Shown piece by piece: positions 53,978 through 64,000 of a stretch of DNA of 64,000 nucleotides. Position 1 is the stretch's first letter, and each line of letters opens with the position of its first letter. A program made the position numbers and the translations under genes. A model generated the notes under the pieces. That model worked only from the letters and a program-made list of their open reading frames with translations, did not search any database and was not told the origin of the DNA. Origin of the DNA: Microbacterium trichothecenolyticum. GTDB lineage: Bacteria > Actinomycetota > Actinomycetes > Actinomycetales > Microbacteriaceae. The stretch is from contig NZ_JYJA01000034.1 of NCBI RefSeq assembly GCF_000956465.1, positions 156,593 to 220,592 on the forward strand. The letters run 5' to 3'.

Positions 53978-54928
53978 TCAGCGTGCCCGCGGATGCGATG
54001 TCGCGTACACGTCGCGGAGCGCGTCGACCGACACGTAGGTGTAGATCTGGGTCGTCGCGACGGAGGCGTGCCCCAGCAGCTCCTGGACGACGCGGACGTC
54101 GGCGCCGCCCTGCAGGAGGTGGGTCGCGAACGAGTGCCGCAGGGTGTGGGGCGACACACGCGCGGTGAGGTGGGCGCGCTCGGCCGCCGACTGGATGATC
54201 AGCCAGGCGCTCTGCCGCGACAGCGGCGCCCCCCGCGCGCCGAGGAAGAGCTTCGGGGTCGCTCTCCCGCGATGCGAGAGCTCGGGCCGCGCGCGGGTCA
54301 GGTAGGCGTCGACAGCCGCGCGAGCGTATGAGCCGACCGGCACGATGCGCTCCTTCGATCCCTTTCCCCGCACGCGGAGCACGTCGCCGTGCGCCGCGTC
54401 GTCGACGTCGAGCTGTACGATCTCCGACACGCGCGCACCGGTGGCGTACAGCAGCTCGAGCAGGGCGCGGTCGCGCATGCCGAGCAGATCGCCGGCCGCC
54501 GCTCCCCCGTTGCCGGACGCGTCGGCCTCGGTCGCCGGCGCGGGGCCCGCGGCATCCAACAGGCTCTCCACCTGGTCGATCGTGAGCGCCTTGGGCAGCC
54601 GACGCGGCTGTTTCGGCGGGCGCAGGTTGGACGACGGGTCGGCCGGCTCGATGCCCTCGCGGGCGAGGAAGCGGTGCAGCCCCCGCACCGAGGACTGCAG
54701 CCGCGCCAGCGACGATGCGGCCATCGGCGGCTGGGCGGCCGCGCGGTCGGCGATGAAGCTCGCCAGCGTCACCGCGGTGACCGCGGCGGTGTCGTCGATG
54801 TGCTGATCGCGCAACCAGTCCGCGTAGCCGGCGAGGTCGCGCCGGTACGCCGCGACGGTGTTCTCGGACAGGCCGCGCTCGATCGCGACGTGGCGCAGGT
54901 ACGAGTCCATCGCTCGAGCGATCTGCAT
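53978..54928 (-). CDS. xerD: tyrosine recombinase XerD
   Basis: A 316-residue recombinase acting at dif sites to resolve chromosome dimers. Core-binding domain: [20 protein letters not shown]. Catalytic residues: [10 protein letters not shown] (Arg), [14 protein letters not shown] (His-x-x-Arg), [16 protein letters not shown] (His and nucleophile Tyr). The neighbourhood (NUDIX upstream, parA downstream) is the classical xerD place in actinobacteria, so this is not a phage integrase. Confidence 0.93.
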   Translation of the reverse strand: MQIARAMDSYLRHVAIERGLSENTVAAYRRDLAGYADWLRDQHIDDTAAVTAVTLASFIADRAAAQPPMAASSLARLQSSVRGLHRFLAREGIEPADPSSNLRPPKQPRRLPKALTIDQVESLLDAAGPAPATEADASGNGGAAAGDLLGMRDRALLELLYATGARVSEIVQLDVDDAAHGDVLRVRGKGSKERIVPVGSYARAAVDAYLTRARPELSHRGRATPKLFLGARGAPLSRQSAWLIIQSAAERAHLTARVSPHTLRHSFATHLLQGGADVRVVQELLGHASVATTQIYTYVSVDALRDVYATSHPRAR

Positions 54929-54994
54929 GTCAGGCGCCTCCTGTCACGAGGGTCTCACGTCCAGCCGGCTCGTCGGCGAACTCCGGAAGGTTTG

Positions 54995-55582
54995 TCAGGC
55001 TCCCCTGGGGTCGGCCTGGCGGAGGCGCTCGGCGGCAGCGAGCAGGCCCACCGCGAGGAAGCCGTTGCGCAGCCGCCCCGCGAGGATCCCCGCGACAGCG
55101 TCGGCGAGCGGCAGCCACTCGAGGCGGATGTCGGCCTCCTCGTCCTCGCGGGCGTGCACCTCGGTCGCGGGGGTGAGGCCCCGCGCGAGGAACAGGTGGA
55201 CGATCTCGTCATTCCCGCCGGGAGTGGTGAAGATGCTCACGAGCGGCTCCCACGACGCGGCGACGAGGTCGACCTCCTCGGCGAGCTCGCGTCGGGCGGT
55301 CTCGAGCGGCGTCTCGCCGGACACGTCGAGCAGGCCGGCCGGGATCTCCCAGTCGCGGTGGCGGATCGGGTGCCGGTACTGCTGGATCAGCAGCACCCGC
55401 CCCTCGTCGTCCACCGCTACGACGGCGGCCGCACCGGGGTGATCGACGTACTGGCGCACGATCTGCCCGTCGCCGTACGCCACGGTGTCGCTGCGAACGT
55501 CCCACACCCGGCCCTCGTAGACCAGGTCGCTGTCGAGGATGGTGGCGTCGACGGGCTCGTCGGCGAGGAGTTCTGCCATCAC
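54995..55582 (-). CDS. NUDIX hydrolase (ADP-ribose pyrophosphatase type)
   Basis: A 195-residue hydrolase. QYRHPIRHRDWEIPAGLLD leads into the Nudix box GETPLETARRELAEEV, which is typical of ADP-ribose pyrophosphatases. Its start lies 1 bp after the pyrG stop and it is conserved between pyrG and xerD. It turns ADP-ribose into AMP and ribose 5-phosphate. Confidence 0.92.
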   Translation of the reverse strand: MMAELLADEPVDATILDSDLVYEGRVWDVRSDTVAYGDGQIVRQYVDHPGAAAVVAVDDEGRVLLIQQYRHPIRHRDWEIPAGLLDVSGETPLETARRELAEEVDLVAASWEPLVSIFTTPGGNDEIVHLFLARGLTPATEVHAREDEEADIRLEWLPLADAVAGILAGRLRNGFLAVGLLAAAERLRQADPRGA

Positions 55583-55583
55583 G

Positions 55584-57290
<1,707 letters not shown>

Positions 57291-57337
57291 TTATCCTATC
57301 AGGCAGTGTGTCGGTGAGCTTCGCGGAAGCTGGGACA

Positions 57338-57356
57338 CGCGGGGGCCGCCCCCGCG
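57338..57356 (-). terminator. GC-rich hairpin after recN
   Basis: A perfect 19-nt palindrome with 8-bp arms CGCGGGGG and CCCCCGCG, 2 bp beyond the recN stop. A second small hairpin (AGCTT/AAGCT, 57318-57332) follows. No T-run. It separates the recN transcript from pyrG. Confidence 0.6.
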
Positions 57357-57357
57357 A

Positions 57358-59049
57358 TCAGTCGACTTCGGTGCGCAGGCTGAGCAGCTCGCGTGCATGG
57401 GTGAGGGCGGCGTCCGAGTCGGGCATGCCCGACAGCAGACGCGCCATCTCGGCCTCGCGGTCGGCGCCGTCCAGGCGACGGACATCGGACGCCGTGACCG
57501 AGCCGTCGTTCGCCTTCACCACCGTGAGGTGGTTGGCGGCGAACGCCGCGACCTGCGCGAGGTGGGTGACCGCGATCACCTGCGACGACTCCGACAGGCG
57601 CGCGAGGCGGCGGCCGACCTCGATGGCGGCGGCGCCGCCGATGCCCGCGTCGACCTCGTCGAAGACGAACGTGGGCACCGGATCGACGGCGGCGATCACG
57701 ACCTCGATCGCGAGCATGACACGGCTGAGCTCACCGCCGCTCGCACCGCGCGAGACGGCCCGCGGCTCGGCGCCCGGGTGCGGCGCCAGCAGGATGGCGA
57801 CGTCGTCGCGCCCCGACGCGGACTCGGTGCCCGCCGTCACGGCGACCTCGAGGCGCGCGTCCGGCATCGCGAGTGCCCGCAGCTCGGTGCTCACGGCGCT
57901 ACCCAGCCGGGCGGCCGCCTCGGTGCGAGCCGCGGTGAGCACACCCGCGGTCTCGTCGAGGACGGATGCCGCGGCATCCCGCTCCGCCGTCAGCCGGTCG
58001 ATGCGATCGGAGTCGTCGTCGAGCTCGGCGAGGCGGGAAGAGCCGGTGTCGAGCAGCTCGATGGCTGCGTCGAGCGTGCCGTGCGCGCGGACCAGGCCGG
58101 CGAGCACGGCGCGGCGCTCTTCGACCGCGGCGAGCTCGTGCGGCCCCGATTCGTCGAGGTCGGCGAGGTAGCCCGCCAGCGCTGCGGCGATATCGGCGAC
58201 GCGGTAGCCGACGTCGGCAAGCTGCCCCGCGAGCTCTGCCAGCACGGGGTCGTGCACGCGCTCGAGGGCGCGGCGCGCCTCGGCGAGCAGCGCCCCGGCG
58301 TCGGGTTCGTCACCCTCGCCGGAGAGCCCGTCATGAGCGGTCGCGGCGGCGACACGGAGCTCCTCGGCGTTCGCCAGACGCTCGGCGCGAGTCGCCAGCT
58401 CGGCGTCCTCGCCGGGTTCCGGCGCGGCCTGCTCGATCTCGGCGAGCTGGTTCCGCAGATCTTCGGCCTCACGCGCCCGCGCGTCGCGGTCGTCGGTGAG
58501 CTCCGACAGCTCGCGGTCGATCGCACGCCAGTGTTCGAACGCCCGGCGGTAGGCGTCGCGTGCGGTGTGGACTGTCTCGCCGCCGAACCGGTCCAGCGCG
58601 TCACGCTGTGCGGCCGCGGATCGCAGTCGCAGCTGATCGGACTGCCCGTGCACGACGACGAGCTCGTCGGCGAGATCGGCGAGCACTCCAGCCGGTGCGG
58701 CGCGGCCGCCGACGGACGCCCGGCCCCGGCCCTCGCTCGAGATCGACCGGCCTATGTACAGCTCGGCACGACCGCCGCCGATCGGCTCGACGTCGCCGCC
58801 CGCCTCGCGCACGCGCGCGGCCACCGCTCCGTCCTCGGGGACGATCCACACGCCGTCGACCGTCGCCTGGGCGGCGCCCGCGCGCACGGCGCCGGAGTCG
58901 GCGCGCTGACCGAGCAGCAGCCCGAGTCCCGTCACGACCATCGTCTTGCCGGCACCGGTCTCACCGGTGATCGCCGTGAAGCCCGCGCCGATCGGCAGCG
59001 TCGCCTCGGCGATCACCCCGAGGTCCCGCAGGCGCATCTCCTCGATCAC
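57358..59049 (-). CDS. recN: DNA repair protein RecN
   Basis: A 563-residue SMC-like ATPase of double-strand break repair. N-terminal IEEMRLRDLGVIAEATLPIG then Walker A AITGETGAGKTMVVTGLGLL; central coiled coils; C-terminal signature SRGASGGELSRVMLAIEVVI and Walker B FVFDEVDAGIGG. GTG 59049 overlaps the nadK stop by 4 bp; the longer frame runs into nadK. Confidence 0.95.
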   Translation of the reverse strand: MIEEMRLRDLGVIAEATLPIGAGFTAITGETGAGKTMVVTGLGLLLGQRADSGAVRAGAAQATVDGVWIVPEDGAVAARVREAGGDVEPIGGGRAELYIGRSISSEGRGRASVGGRAAPAGVLADLADELVVVHGQSDQLRLRSAAAQRDALDRFGGETVHTARDAYRRAFEHWRAIDRELSELTDDRDARAREAEDLRNQLAEIEQAAPEPGEDAELATRAERLANAEELRVAAATAHDGLSGEGDEPDAGALLAEARRALERVHDPVLAELAGQLADVGYRVADIAAALAGYLADLDESGPHELAAVEERRAVLAGLVRAHGTLDAAIELLDTGSSRLAELDDDSDRIDRLTAERDAAASVLDETAGVLTAARTEAAARLGSAVSTELRALAMPDARLEVAVTAGTESASGRDDVAILLAPHPGAEPRAVSRGASGGELSRVMLAIEVVIAAVDPVPTFVFDEVDAGIGGAAAIEVGRRLARLSESSQVIAVTHLAQVAAFAANHLTVVKANDGSVTASDVRRLDGADREAEMARLLSGMPDSDAALTHARELLSLRTEVD

Positions 59050-60062
59050 GGGGCGACCTCGCTGCCGACGATGTCGGTCTCGACGTCGTCGACGACCGCA
59101 GCATGCGCCTGCGACTGGGTGGGCAAGACGCCCGTGATCGCGGCCGGACCGCGCCACCCCTCGACGGGGAGGCGGAACTTGCGCACGAGGCGGTCGGTGA
59201 ACTGAGCGGGGTGCAGGCGCGCGAGGCGCACCGGGCGATCCGACCGCCGCACCACGACGCGCGCGCCCGGAGGCAGGTCGTGCGACCGACGCCCGTCGCA
59301 CCAGAGGATGCCGGTGCCGTTGGTGCGCTCGAGCACCTCGATCGCCACAGAGTGCTCGGGGCCGACGACGAGGGGCTTGGCGAAGAGTGCGTGGGCCGAC
59401 AGCGGCACCACGGCGATCGCCTCGACGGTCGGCCAGATCACGGGGCCGCCCGCGGAGAAGTTGTAGGCGGTCGACCCCGTGGGTGTCGAGACGACCATGC
59501 CGTCGCAGCCGAACGTCGACAGGGGCCGGCCGTCGATCTCGACGACGACCTCGAGCAGGCGCTCACGGCTGGCCTTCTCGACCGTCGCTTCGTTGAGCGC
59601 CCACGTCTCGTAGATCACGGAGTCGCCGGTGTCTTTCACCCGCACCTGGAGCGCCATGCGCTCCTCGACCTCGTAGTCCCGCGCGATGACGCGGCGGACG
59701 GCCTCATCCATGTCGTCGCGCTCGATCTCGGCGAGGAAGCCGACGTGGCCCATGTTGATGCCGAGGACCGGCGCACGCCCTTCGCGGACGAGTTCGGCGG
59801 CCCGCAGGATCGTTCCGTCGCCACCGACGACGATCGCGAGCTCGATGTCGGTCACCGGCACGTCGATGCCCAGTACGGCGACGTCGGCCAGCGAAGGCCC
59901 CGCCTGCACGAGGTCCTCGCCGTCGTCGAGGGCGAGGACGGGCCTGGCGCCGGCGGCCCGCAGCGCGGCGACGACCCGCTCCGCGGCAGCGACGGTGTCG
60001 GCGCGATGGGCGTGCGCCACCACGAGGATGCTGCGCTGGGCCTCGGTCTCGGCGTCGTTCAT
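59046..60062 (-). CDS. nadK: NAD kinase
   Basis: A 338-residue kinase making NADP. Motifs: IVVGGDGTILRAAEL (GGDGT), INMGHVGFLAE, and STPTGSTAYNFSAGGP. ATG 60062 overlaps the tlyA stop by ATGA with GGGGAG upstream. The order tlyA-nadK-recN is conserved in actinobacteria. Confidence 0.95.
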   Translation of the reverse strand: MNDAETEAQRSILVVAHAHRADTVAAAERVVAALRAAGARPVLALDDGEDLVQAGPSLADVAVLGIDVPVTDIELAIVVGGDGTILRAAELVREGRAPVLGINMGHVGFLAEIERDDMDEAVRRVIARDYEVEERMALQVRVKDTGDSVIYETWALNEATVEKASRERLLEVVVEIDGRPLSTFGCDGMVVSTPTGSTAYNFSAGGPVIWPTVEAIAVVPLSAHALFAKPLVVGPEHSVAIEVLERTNGTGILWCDGRRSHDLPPGARVVVRRSDRPVRLARLHPAQFTDRLVRKFRLPVEGWRGPAAITGVLPTQSQAHAAVVDDVETDIVGSEVAP

Positions 60063-60859
60063 CGGCTCCCCGCCAGTCGGTTCACAGTGCTCAACCATTC
60101 TGTCGGATTGCTCCCCCGCCCCGGCGCGAGGTGCGCGATGAACTCGGAATTGCCATGGGTACCCGCGAGCGGGGAGGAGACGACACCGCACGTTCCGAGG
60201 CCCACGTCCCACGCCGCCCACAGCACGCGCGCGACCGCGTCGGCGCGCAGCACGGGGTTGGTCACGAGGCCCCCCTTGACCGCTGTGCGCCCGACCTCGA
60301 ACTGCGGCTTGATCAGCAGCACGAGATCCGCATCGGATGCTGCGACCGCCCGTGCTGCAGGAAGAACATGGGTGAGCGAGATGAACGACAGGTCGCCCGT
60401 GATCACCGAGGGCTCTTCGGAGACGCTGCTCGCCTCGGCGAGCGAGTCGGGGGTCATGTAGCGGACGTTGAACCCCTCGACCGCGACGACACCAGGATCC
60501 TCGGCGACGGATGCTGCGAGCTGCCCGTGACCGACATCCACGGCGATCACCGGCTCGGCGCCGCGCTCGCGCAGCACCTGGGTGAAGCCGCCGGTGGACG
60601 CGCCCATGTCGAGCGCCACGCGGCCGCGGACGTCCACCTGGAAGGCGTCGAGGCCGGCGATGAGCTTGTGCGCCGCACGGCTGACGTAGTGGTCGGAAAC
60701 AGCCACGTCGATCAGGCTCTCGTCGCCCACGGGAGTCGAGGCCTTCACCACGGGGCGGCCGTCGACCGTCACGAGCCCATCCGCGATGAGGGTCGCGGCG
60801 TGGGTGCGGGAGCGCGCGAGACCCCGGGCTGCGAGAGCGGCATCGAGGCGGCTCGTCAT
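60059..60859 (-). CDS. tlyA: TlyA family rRNA 2'-O-methyltransferase
   Basis: A 266-residue protein: S4 domain (RLDAALAARGLARSRTHAATLI) and FtsJ-like methyltransferase (ALDMGASTGGFTQVLRERGA for SAM binding, LIKPQFE with the catalytic Lys). It methylates rRNA at the subunit interface, which makes ribosomes capreomycin sensitive in mycobacteria. It overlaps the small gene upstream by ATGA. Confidence 0.94.
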   Translation of the reverse strand: MTSRLDAALAARGLARSRTHAATLIADGLVTVDGRPVVKASTPVGDESLIDVAVSDHYVSRAAHKLIAGLDAFQVDVRGRVALDMGASTGGFTQVLRERGAEPVIAVDVGHGQLAASVAEDPGVVAVEGFNVRYMTPDSLAEASSVSEEPSVITGDLSFISLTHVLPAARAVAASDADLVLLIKPQFEVGRTAVKGGLVTNPVLRADAVARVLWAAWDVGLGTCGVVSSPLAGTHGNSEFIAHLAPGRGSNPTEWLSTVNRLAGSR

Positions 60860-61014
60860 GACGGGGTGCCGGGGGTCGCCTCGAGGCGACGGGCGAGCGT
60901 GTCATGCAGCGTGTCATACGCTTCGGCACGCGTGGCCAGCGGCTGCGCCTCGATCACCTCGAGAGTCGACAGCAGATCGCCGTGCTCGTCCTCATGCGCG
61001 TCGGCTCCATCCAT
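60856..61014 (-). CDS. small conserved protein upstream of tlyA
   Basis: A 52-residue protein starting MDGADAHEDEHGDLLSTLEV, with one helix pattern AQPLATRAEAYDTLHDTLARRLEA. It overlaps tlyA by 4 bp. Small genes of this kind are common between the HAD hydrolase and tlyA in actinobacteria, with no known function. GGGGAC before ATG 61014 is a weak binding site; translation could also begin at 61044. Confidence 0.72.
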   Translation of the reverse strand: MDGADAHEDEHGDLLSTLEVIEAQPLATRAEAYDTLHDTLARRLEATPGTPS

Positions 61015-61067
61015 GTCCCCAGAATACGGGGGCCCACCCGACACTCCCCGCTTTTCCGCGGCGAGGA

Positions 61068-62102
61068 TCAGGGGCGGTGGAACGGATCCGCGTAGAGACG
61101 CTCGGGCACGCGGAAGCCGAAGATCGCGCGCCCCGTCGACCAGATCGCCGCCGCGCCCGCGCGCACGAGATCGACCGGCATGCCCTCGCTGAGGATCCGG
61201 ATGTCGGCGCCGTCGATCGCGACACGAGCGTCTCGCACTGTGGCGACGCCGTCCTTCACCTGAACCTCGGGGTACGGTTCGTGGAGCTCGCGGAGGTCAC
61301 CGAGGATGTACGTCGGACGCGAGTTCTCCGGTGCTGCCAGCACGTGCTTCGGACGGTCCACGCCGGTGAGCACCAGGGCAGACGCAATGCCGGCACGGTT
61401 GGCGCCGAGGATGTCGGTGTCGAGGCGGTCACCCAGGAACAACGGATGCTGCGCCTCGAACCGTGCGACCGCCTCCTGGAAGATCGGCACCTCGGGCTTG
61501 CCTGCGACGGTTGCGAGCCGGCCGACTGCGGTGTGCACGGCCGAGACCAGGGTGCCGTTGCCGGGCGCGATGCCGCGCGACTGCGGGATCGTCCAGTCCG
61601 TGTTCGTGGCCACCCATGGGATGCCGCCGTCTTCCTCGGGCGTCTTGAGGGCGAACGCCGCCTCAGCCAGCTGAGTCCAGCCGACCTCGGGCGCGAACCC
61701 CTGCACGACGGCCGACGGCGCGTCGTCGGCGCTGCGCGTCACGACGAACCCGGCCTTCTCGACCTCGACGACGAGACCATCGCCGCCGACGACGAGCACA
61801 GTGGACCCGGGCGCGATCTTCTCCGCGAGCAGCCGCATCGCGGCCTGCGGGCTGGTGACGACGTCACGCGGAGTGGTCGCGAGCCCGAGCTCGCTCAGAT
61901 GCGCCGCGACCGAGGCATCCGTGCGCGAAGCGTTATTGGTGATGTACGCGAGCGAGCGGCCGTCGCGGGCGCGGTTGAGGCTCTCGACCGCGTGCGGCAG
62001 AGCGCCGGCACCCGCATAGACGACCCCGTCGAGATCGGCCAGCACCACGTCGACGCCGTCGAGCGGGGCGGGCGTCGCAGCCCGCCGCCCGAACAGCGCC
62101 AT
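61068..62102 (-). CDS. HAD-IIA family sugar-phosphatase-like hydrolase
   Basis: A 344-residue NagD-like phosphatase. Motif I VLADLDGVVYAGAGALPHA, motif II YITNNAS, motif III/IV LFLGDRLDTDILGANRAG. The C-terminal 70 residues are an added domain of unknown role. ATG 62102 overlaps the stop of the upstream gene by 1 bp. The substrate is an unknown sugar or nucleoside phosphate. Confidence 0.9.
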   Translation of the reverse strand: MALFGRRAATPAPLDGVDVVLADLDGVVYAGAGALPHAVESLNRARDGRSLAYITNNASRTDASVAAHLSELGLATTPRDVVTSPQAAMRLLAEKIAPGSTVLVVGGDGLVVEVEKAGFVVTRSADDAPSAVVQGFAPEVGWTQLAEAAFALKTPEEDGGIPWVATNTDWTIPQSRGIAPGNGTLVSAVHTAVGRLATVAGKPEVPIFQEAVARFEAQHPLFLGDRLDTDILGANRAGIASALVLTGVDRPKHVLAAPENSRPTYILGDLRELHEPYPEVQVKDGVATVRDARVAIDGADIRILSEGMPVDLVRAGAAAIWSTGRAIFGFRVPERLYADPFHRP

Positions 62103-63832
62103 CAGCGGTCGGCCTCGTCGTCGCCGGACGCGTCGACCCCTGCCTCCACGAGGATCTCGGCGACCTCGTCGTCGACGGAGATCTCCTCGGGCTCCGTGGC
62201 GTCGGGCTCGGACTCGTCGAGGTCCTCAGGCGTGTCGGCCCCGGCGTGAGTGTCGTCGGAGTCGTCGTCCTCGGCGAGAATGTCGTCCGAGTCGTCGTTC
62301 TCCTCCTCTTCGTCGTCGAGGTCCATCTCGATGACCTCCTCGACGAAGACCGTCTCGAGATCGCCGAGACCGGATGCCGCGTCGATCGCCTCTGCGGCGA
62401 CCACGGCACGACGCTGCCACTGCGCCGCCTCTTCCGCGCGGCCGAGCTCCTCGAGCACCGCTGCCCGGGCCGCGAACAGCGCCGGGCTCCACTCGAACGC
62501 ACGATCGGGATCGAGCTCGGGGATGTCGAGTTCATGGAGCGCGCGCTCGGGCTCGCCGAGGTCCAGACGGGCGCCCGACATCGCGATCGCCAGTTCGACG
62601 CGTACGGGCGTCTCGAGAGTGGAGCGGTCGACGGCACGGCCGACCTCGAGCGCACGATCGGCGCGCCCGACGCCTCGCTCGCTGTCGACCATCAGGGCGA
62701 TCTGGTCGTCACGCCCCGAGATGCGTCGGTATGTGCGCAGCTCGCGCAAGGCGAGCGCGAAGTCGCCCGTCGCGTACGCGGTGATCGCGAGCGTCTCGCG
62801 GACGACGGCGATGCGACCGGCACGGCGAGACGCGGACAGCGCGTGCTGATGCGCCAGCATCGGGTCCTCGTCGATCAACTGCGACGCCATCACGAGGTGA
62901 CGCGCGACCTCCTCGGCGTTCTCCTTGCTCAGAGTCTTCAACTCGTTGCGTGCAGCCGGCGGCAGATCGCGGCCGGTCACATCCTCGGGAATGACCGGGT
63001 CGTCGTGCCGGGCGCGGACGGGACGGATCTCGCCCTCGCGCACGGCACGGTCGGGGCGGTCGGCTCCCCCGCGAGTCGGACGCGCAGAGCGCTCGTACGG
63101 CTTGCGGTCGTCGTCGCGCTTGACGTAAGGGCGGTCGCCGTCACGCTTGACGTAGGGACGGTCGCCGTCCCGCTTGACGTACGGACGGTCGCCGTCACGC
63201 TTCGCGTAAGGACGGTCGCCGTCTCGCTTGACGTAAGGGCGGTCACCCTCGCGCTTGACGTAGGGCTTGTGGTCACCGTCACGCTTCGCGTAGGGACGGT
63301 CGCCGTCACGCTTCGCGTAGGGACGATCACCCTCGCGCTTGACGTACGGCTTGTGGTCGCCGTCACGCTTCGCGTAAGGACGGTCGCCGTCGCGCTTCGC
63401 GTAGGGACGGTCGCCGTCGCGCTTGACGTACGGCTTGTGGTCGCCGTCACGCTTCGCGTAAGGACGGTCGCCGTCGCGCTTCGCGTAGGGACGGTCGCCG
63501 TCGCGCTTGACGTACGGCTTGTGGTCACCGTCACGCTTCGCGTAAGGACGGTCGCCGTCACGCTTGACGTACGGACGGTCGCCGTCACGCTTCGCGTACG
63601 GCTTGTGGTCACCGTCGCGCTTCGCGTAAGGACGGTCGCCGTCACGCTTCGCGTAGGAACGCTCACCGTCGCGCTTCGCGTACGGCTTGTGGTCGCCTTC
63701 ACGCTTCGCGTACGGCTTGCGATCTGCGTCGCGGTTCGTGTGCGGCTTGCGGTCAGCGCCGGCCGACGAGGGCTTTCCGCTGGATCGTTCGCGCGGCGCG
63801 CGTCGATCGTCGCGCGGCTCCTGCTCTGCCAT
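62102..63832 (-). CDS. repeat-rich protein with TPR-like domain and acidic tail
   Basis: A 576-residue protein in four parts: a charged start; 22 repeats of DRPYAKRDG or DHKPYVKRDG (residues 37-241, very basic); a helical, TPR-like domain about residues 275-490 (ARHLVMASQLIDEDPMLAHQ, LALRELRTYRRISG, AAVLEELGRAEEAAQWQRRA); and an acidic tail (EEENDDSDDILAEDDDSDD). A basic repeat facing an acidic tail is typical of RNA or ribosome contacts, or of phase separation, but no function is known. ATG 63832 was preferred to the in-frame GTG at 63970, which lies in the 5S gene. Confidence 0.82.
   Translation of the reverse strand: MAEQEPRDDRRAPRERSSGKPSSAGADRKPHTNRDADRKPYAKREGDHKPYAKRDGERSYAKRDGDRPYAKRDGDHKPYAKRDGDRPYVKRDGDRPYAKRDGDHKPYVKRDGDRPYAKRDGDRPYAKRDGDHKPYVKRDGDRPYAKRDGDRPYAKRDGDHKPYVKREGDRPYAKRDGDRPYAKRDGDHKPYVKREGDRPYVKRDGDRPYAKRDGDRPYVKRDGDRPYVKRDGDRPYVKRDDDRKPYERSARPTRGGADRPDRAVREGEIRPVRARHDDPVIPEDVTGRDLPPAARNELKTLSKENAEEVARHLVMASQLIDEDPMLAHQHALSASRRAGRIAVVRETLAITAYATGDFALALRELRTYRRISGRDDQIALMVDSERGVGRADRALEVGRAVDRSTLETPVRVELAIAMSGARLDLGEPERALHELDIPELDPDRAFEWSPALFAARAAVLEELGRAEEAAQWQRRAVVAAEAIDAASGLGDLETVFVEEVIEMDLDDEEEENDDSDDILAEDDDSDDTHAGADTPEDLDESEPDATEPEEISVDDEVAEILVEAGVDASGDDEADR
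63110..63724 (-). repeat. 22 tandem 27- or 30-bp repeats in the TPR-like protein gene
   Basis: The units encode DRPY(A/V)KRDG (9 residues, 15 copies) or DHKPY(A/V)KRDG (10 residues, 7 copies). A higher-order period of 84 bp (two short units plus one long unit) is visible for about four rounds. The outermost units are the most diverged. The number of copies is expected to differ between strains. Confidence 0.9.
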
Positions 63833-63883
63833 TCTTCGATCCTCCAGGATCCGTTCTACGTCGGCAATCCACCCTGTTAACGC

Positions 63884-63913
63884 GGAATGGCCACCCGTGG
63901 GGGTGGCCATTCC
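63884..63913 (-). terminator. terminator of the rRNA operon
   Basis: Arms GGAATGGCCACCC (63884-63896) and GGGTGGCCATTCC (63901-63913) pair perfectly around GTGG. It lies 10 nt after the 5S 3' end on the minus strand, and between 5S and the repeat-rich gene. Confidence 0.8.
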
Positions 63914-63923
63914 GTGAATGGGT

Positions 63924-64000
63924 GTCCGGCGGTGTCCTACTCTCCCACAGGGTCCCCCCTGCAGTACCATCGGCGCTGAGAGGCTTAGCTTCCGGGTTCG
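63924..64000 (-). rRNA. rrf: 5S ribosomal RNA (partial, 3' part)
   Basis: The minus strand reads CGAACCCGGAAGCTAAGCC, then CAGCGCCGATGGTACTGC, and ends GTAGGACACCGCCGGAC. This is the 3' two thirds of a typical actinobacterial 5S rRNA. The 5' part and the 23S and 16S genes lie beyond the window. Confidence 0.95.

Noticed and set aside
63110..63724. CRISPR array
   Set aside because: The repeats are in-frame codon repeats of 27 or 30 bp with no unique spacers and no cas genes nearby.
62246..63880. Plus-strand 544-codon frame over the repeat-rich gene
   Set aside because: It is a mirror of the minus-strand repeats (LRVRTVAV-like low complexity) without start signals.

Overview
The window comes from a high-GC Gram-positive chromosome, most likely an actinobacterium of the Microbacteriaceae (a Microbacterium-like organism). 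This rests on the base composition, the many GTG starts, the many -10 boxes lying 6-7 nt before a start codon (leaderless mRNAs), and the order of the housekeeping genes on the right. That order is 5S rRNA, TPR-type protein, HAD hydrolase, tlyA, nadK, recN, pyrG, NUDIX, xerD, parA, scpA, scpB, rluB, tyrA, cmk, der. Genus assignment is inference; 16S rRNA is not in the window.

Left part (1-12.9 kb): small single genes and two-gene units. They include a DUF2510 membrane protein cut by the window edge, a Fic protein, an SRPBCC/DUF1905 pair, DUF1294, a family 2 glycosyltransferase, a GNAT acetyltransferase, a secreted beta-helix protein, an aldo/keto reductase, an L,D-transpeptidase, a protein with six 44-residue PLL-type propeller repeats, an F420-type oxidoreductase, a DUF2809/Mug pair and an acidic hypothetical protein. 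Several gene ends carry hairpins built from one shared 12-bp arm.

13-20 kb: a catabolic operon on the minus strand (MFS symporter, YtcJ-type amidohydrolase, ThDP-dependent decarboxylase resembling AruI, ureohydrolase). It faces a divergent double-domain Lrp/AsnC regulator, and nested CAGAA-core inverted repeats lie between them. The set suggests breakdown of a guanidino compound. 20-28 kb: lipoate ligase-like protein, multicopper oxidase with a small His-containing membrane protein, a four-helix membrane protein, an adenosine-specific-kinase family protein, a flavin amine oxidase, and an 870-residue rifampin-phosphotransferase-like enzyme. 28-34 kb: a compact jetABC operon of the Wadjet/MksBEF condensin class with no jetD next to it, divergent from panD.

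34.4-42.6 kb: an accessory block with SDR, two paralogous MmyB-type regulators, a Bcr/CflA-type exporter, a zinc alcohol dehydrogenase, two cyclophilin-like proteins and two aldo/keto reductases. It ends at a fragment of a third aldo/keto reductase and tRNA-Pro(GGG), which suggests an island next to a tRNA, although no integrase is visible. 42.8-47.4 kb: GNATs, an LtrA-like protein, a YhhN protein, an S4 RNA-binding protein, a LuxR-type remnant and a Nudix-PIN fusion.

47.4-64 kb: a tightly packed, translationally coupled housekeeping run on the minus strand (genome partitioning, nucleotide synthesis, DNA repair, ribosome maturation). It ends at a repeat-rich protein beside the 3' end of an rRNA operon. 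No stretch longer than 300 bp is empty.
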